Source: Alisma plantago-aquatica
Lineage: Eukaryota > Streptophyta > Magnoliopsida > Alismatales > Alismataceae
Length of the DNA stretch: 64,000 nucleotides
Direction of reading: 5' to 3'
Assembly: GCA_963693085.1 (NCBI GenBank)
Contig: OY856412.1
Span: 341,447,457 to 341,511,456, forward strand
The notes below the pieces were generated by a model. The model was not told the DNA's origin, searched no databases, and worked only from the letters and a program-made list of their open reading frames with translations. Numbering within the stretch: position 1 is the stretch's first letter; each line of letters opens with the position of its first letter. Both the position numbers and the translations under genes were made by a program. This document shows, piece by piece, positions 60,494 through 64,000 of this stretch.

Positions 60494-61000
60494 CACTACT
60501 ACAGAAACCCCATTTGGCGTCGGTCTTTTAACCCCATTTGGCGTCGGTTTCCGACCGACGCCTATGTGGGCGCCGCTAAAGGTCGAACATTTCGGCGTCG
60601 GTTTTTTAACCGACGCCTATTTAACCTATAGGCGTCGGTCTTTTAGTAGACAACCGACGCCAAAATAGTTCGTGCCACAGAAAACGGCGTCATCTAGGGC
60701 ACTTTCTGCGTCGGTGATTTACTAAAAAACCAACGCCTATATTCAATGTAGCGTCGGTCTTTTAGTTGATAACCGACACATAAAGTGTCCTAGATGACGC
60801 CGTTTTCTGTGGCGCGAACCCTTTTGGCGTCGGTTATATACCAAACGACCGACGCTTTGTTGTTTAAATAGGCGTCGGTTCGATACGAATATCCGACGCC
60901 ATTTCCAGGACTGCTTTGGCCACATCAGGCGTCGGTTATCAATAAATAACTGACGATGTATGTCTTTGCTGACGGTTTTCATTAAATAACCGACGCCTAT
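60494..61000. repeat. CACTA subterminal array of GGCGTCGGT motifs with large hairpins
   Basis: More than a dozen copies of GGCGTCGGT or its complement ACCGACGCC occur, mostly in inverted pairs separated by short TTTT(A)nAA spacers. A ~38-bp segment near 60,669-60,708 (GTGCCACAGAAAACGGCGTC core) recurs inverted at about 60,783-60,820 (GACGCCGTTTTCTGTGGC core). Confidence 0.9.
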
Positions 61001-61269
61001 TTATATATTTTTTTTCATATCAGTTTGCAGGCCTGCTGTGGCTGGTCAGCAGGATGAGAACCTGCAGTTCAGTTTTCTAAACTGCAGGTTTACGACATCC
61101 ATTGATATCAGCCTACAAAGAGGCCGCAAACCTGCAAAAGTCACAAAGAAAATTTCACACAAGTACATACATGTACATACATTCAGACATCAATTCAATT
61201 CTCACATTCACATATAAAGAAACATTCAAATACATGTATTAACATTCAGAAATATTCATTTACAAAGTA

Positions 61270-64000
61270 TCATTCATTATCGCTATCAACATCCCAATTA
61301 TATCTTACAGTTGCCACTGCTTGTATGGCTTTTGCCCATTCTTCTCTTACTTCATTTAATGCTTCCATCGTATATGGAGCATGTATATTTTTTAAGCGTT
61401 TACCTGTAGTGTTATCAGTTTTAAACACCTGCAAAGAGAATGATGTATATATATAAGTAATAATATAAAAATAAGATAAGATTGATATATTGCATACTAA
61501 CTAATGAGACTATATATAATACCTCATGTATGGTATCGATGTCCAATGCGGCATATTTGATAATCATCTGCATAAATCACATCACATAGTATGCGCATGC
61601 CCAGCCATTGTCTTGTGTAGCACACTATAAATTGAAACATACAAAATAATACAACTAAGCACAATTCACATCAATAATATATATATTCGAGTCGGAAACT
61701 TACTTGTACGTTCTGCCAATTTATTGGCTGGTTCTTTTTCCTTGGGACCGTTCCTCCAGCCTTTTTGAATGCATCTAAACCCCTACATGTTAATATAACA
61801 CAATAAATTGCATAAGTAAATAGTAATGTAATAAAAGATGTTAACGGATATAAAATTGAAATATTTCTCACCAGAATAATGGCATTCTCATTACGTGTCC
61901 AATTTTAGGGTTCAATGTACTCCCCGCAGGATCTAGATAATAAACAGTGAATGTCCCGGGGACAATAACTAGTAACTCCCAATGTCTACCGCTAGAGGTA
62001 AGAAGTTAACAATTAATAACTCAAAATGCAAAATAAAAATGGAATTTTCTTAAGTCCAAATTATAAATAAAGTAAACTTACTTGACATTGAATGGAGCTA
62101 TTATTATCGTCTTCTTTTGCTGACCAAAAATTGTAAAAGCATCTATACAGTATTGTTGAACATTATCAGGGTCTTTAGCTACCAAACTAATCAATGATGG
62201 AATCCAAAATCCCAAATGATCAAATGCAAATTGTTTGCAATGATCTTCGACTAAGTAGCTGCAAAACATATAGGCGTATGCATTAATATATAAGAAACCA
62301 GATCACCGGATCTTACACAAGGTATATGGATGTATAAACAAGATCTCACCTTATCCATGTCTCTATCATTGATGTATTTAGCCAATCATACATAAACAAC
62401 TCAATAATATCTTGTATAAATAAAGAGCTATCATATGATTGACCTGCATAATCTGCATCTAAAGAAATAATTATAGGGCAATGTACATTATGTGCCCGTA
62501 GCCAACATGCCATTCCCCTACAAGCAGGACCTAACGGGTATGTTAGGTCAGTTGGAACCCAATCGGGTAATGCGGGAAGTGGAAGTGGAGGCCTAGGTGC
62601 TCCTGGTGTCTTCTTTTTAACCTGTACATATAATTTCAGATCAGTTGACATCATATATACACATTAACAGTCTAAATCAATGTAAATTTATCTTACAATT
62701 TCAGTCGTGTAGACGACATCTGCTTTGGGCCACAATATCACCCCGCCTTCTGCATCAGCAAGTCTATCACTATCCGGGTGGGGATATGGCAATGTAGCTT
62801 CTCTCCAATCAGGTAACACACGTATCGGGCTCACACGAACGTAGCCCTGTGGCATTGGAGTCCCGTGAAACATTGCCCCAGGAAGGGACGGGTAAGCCTG
62901 CGCCTCTGCAACAACGTAGTCTTGCATTCTTAAGCGGCATGGCTTCAATGCCTACAAATTTACGTAAAGAATATTATACATATATACATATCATCTTGAA
63001 AACATAACAACTTGAAAAGACTAACTACAATGTCATAAACAATACTTACAGCAGACGTGCTAGGCGATGGGTCTCCAGGATTACTCGCAGTCTGTGCATC
63101 AGGAGAAGAGTGGGTCGCCATAGGCGTATTGGAAGCCTGAGATGCCTGCCACCGCAGCAATTCTTCCTTGACCTTCTCAGCAACTACATCGTTGACCTTC
63201 TTAGCAACTAAATCCTCAACTCTCTTATTCTCCTATACATGGATAAAAGAAACATTAGCTTCTTATTAATGAATTTCCTTTTGTAGTAACATTCTAAAAA
63301 AAGAATAGGTTACCTCTTCTTGAGAAAGTCCCGCTCTGGGTTAGCGCTGGGATGGCCCAAAGAATGCTTTGATGCCAACACCAGCGCCGACACCTCTAAC
63401 ACGTCCAGGATGCTCTGGGTTACCCAGAGCAACTGTCAATTCATCCCTTGTGCCCTGAGGGATGAACGTGCCTTGTTTCCTCTGCTCGTGCAGCTCCCGC
63501 TAATCACCATAAACAGAAATTGGTAAGTTAACACCACAAATAATCAATATTCAAACGATTTCTCTAAGAGTGTTATTTTACCATTTTTGCAGCCGCCTCA
63601 GCAGTTACAGGCTTCTTTATTTCACCCTTCGTGTTTTGCCTGCCAGCTATCCAGATATCATGGCGAGGCATGGGTGTGGCAGACTCCTGAGTAGGAGCAG
63701 ACTCCTGAGTAGGAGCAGACTCCTGAGTAGCCGCAGACTCCACCTGTAGTCTTTGGCGAACGCTTGCATAGCCTTTTGGACCCATAGTGTGGTCATGCAC
63801 ATTCAGTGCACGTCTTGCTTTTTGTGTGTCACTGAGTGCCTAGTTAGTATGCACATTAATGATTTGGTTAGTAGCACTAAATGCTAATCTTGAATAGGTG
63901 AATACAATATATATTAATTAAATTAGGAGAGACGCCTAATACCTTGAATTCTTCAGATTTTCTTGAAGCAACAAAATTGTCCCAATCTTCTTTGTCCAAG
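61270..64000 (-). pseudogene. CACTA-encoded protein: En/Spm domain + DUF8039-like + Ulp1 protease, partial, two stops
   Basis: Exon-like blocks on the minus strand: edge-63,943 (DKEDWDNFVASRKSEEF); 63,840-63,577 (HDHTMGPKGYASVRQRL, three TQESAP repeats); 63,500-63,310 (GNPEHPGRVRGVGAGVG), together a Transposase_24-like region; 63,235-63,050 (charged linker); 62,951-62,697, a DUF8039-like block (VAEAQAYPSLPGAMFHGTPM ... VILWPKADVV); 62,625-61,270, a Ulp1-type cysteine protease with HWELLVI and YYLDPAG (61,988-61,920; His and Asp) and DNGWACAYYVM (about 61,610; Cys), ending at TGA 61,270-61,272. Ulp1 enzymes remove SUMO; transposon versions have unknown targets. Stops occur after FGPSQR and after YYVM (likely CGA to TGA), so the copy is probably inactive. 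The N-terminus lies beyond the window. Confidence 0.8.
63670..63735 (-). repeat. In-frame 18-bp repeat (ThrGlnGluSerAlaPro)
   Basis: About three copies of an 18-bp unit (ACTCCTGAGTAGGAGCAG on +) encode a repeated TQESAP peptide in the linker after the first domain. Codon-length unit, so the frame is kept. Confidence 0.85.

Larger units (their letters stand above)
60494..64000 (-). mobile_element. CACTA (En/Spm) transposon, one end, continues past the window
   Basis: CACTACTACAGAAACCCCAT at 60,494 is a CACTA terminus (preceded by ACA, the presumptive 3-bp target duplication). It is followed by about 500 bp of subterminal repeats and by a minus-strand gene with En/Spm features. The opposite end is outside the window, so autonomy cannot be judged. 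Confidence 0.85.

Overview
The window is nuclear DNA from a flowering plant. It is AT-rich and full of plant-type transposons (Athila-like Ty3/gypsy, Ty1/copia with an initiator-Met tRNA primer site, CACTA/En-Spm). It also has a plant subtilase and a decayed plant-specific SBP-box gene. The sequence alone does not settle whether it is a monocot or a eudicot. No bacterial, organellar, rRNA or tRNA genes were seen.

Layout. 1-2.7 kb: AT-rich, nothing recognised. 2.7-3.8 kb (minus): decayed intronless copy of a miR156-regulated SPL (SBP-box) transcription factor gene. 3.8-6.9 kb: sequence resembling a long gypsy LTR. 7.45-50.5 kb: one large nested transposon complex. Its outer shell is an Athila-like element on the minus strand: gag-protease remnants at 18.2-20.4 kb and an env-like/Athila ORF-1 remnant at 15.7-17.2 kb, with RT, RNase H and integrase missing. 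Each of its two ~2.3-kb LTRs was split by a later insertion. The left LTR (7.45-13.99 kb) holds a 4.2-kb solo LTR with a perfect 5-bp target duplication. The right LTR (20.75-50.48 kb) holds a 27.4-kb tandem copia array with four LTRs and three internal regions, flanked by one imperfect 5-bp duplication. The fourth copia LTR was then split by a 4.7-kb CACTA element carrying a TNP1-like pseudogene.

50.5-52.8 kb holds unrecognised possible exons, a nearly perfect 165-bp tandem duplication and a (TA)37 microsatellite. 52.96-55.37 kb is the only intact gene: an intronless, GC-richer, secreted subtilisin-like serine protease of 796-800 residues with its own TATA box. 55.5-57.7 kb is AT-rich and mostly featureless. 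57.67-59.2 kb looks like a solo or truncated copia LTR. From 60.49 kb to the right edge lies the end of a second CACTA element. Its minus-strand gene encodes an En/Spm-type domain, a DUF8039-like domain and a Ulp1-type cysteine protease, with two in-frame stops.

The nesting gives a relative chronology: Athila first, then the solo-LTR element and copia element into its LTRs, tandem expansion of an already pol-defective copia element, and last the CACTA jump. The transposon families here, though unrelated, carry clusters of short self-complementary CG-containing motifs in their LTRs or ends. Apart from the subtilase there is no functional pathway; the rest is transposon and pseudogene archaeology.
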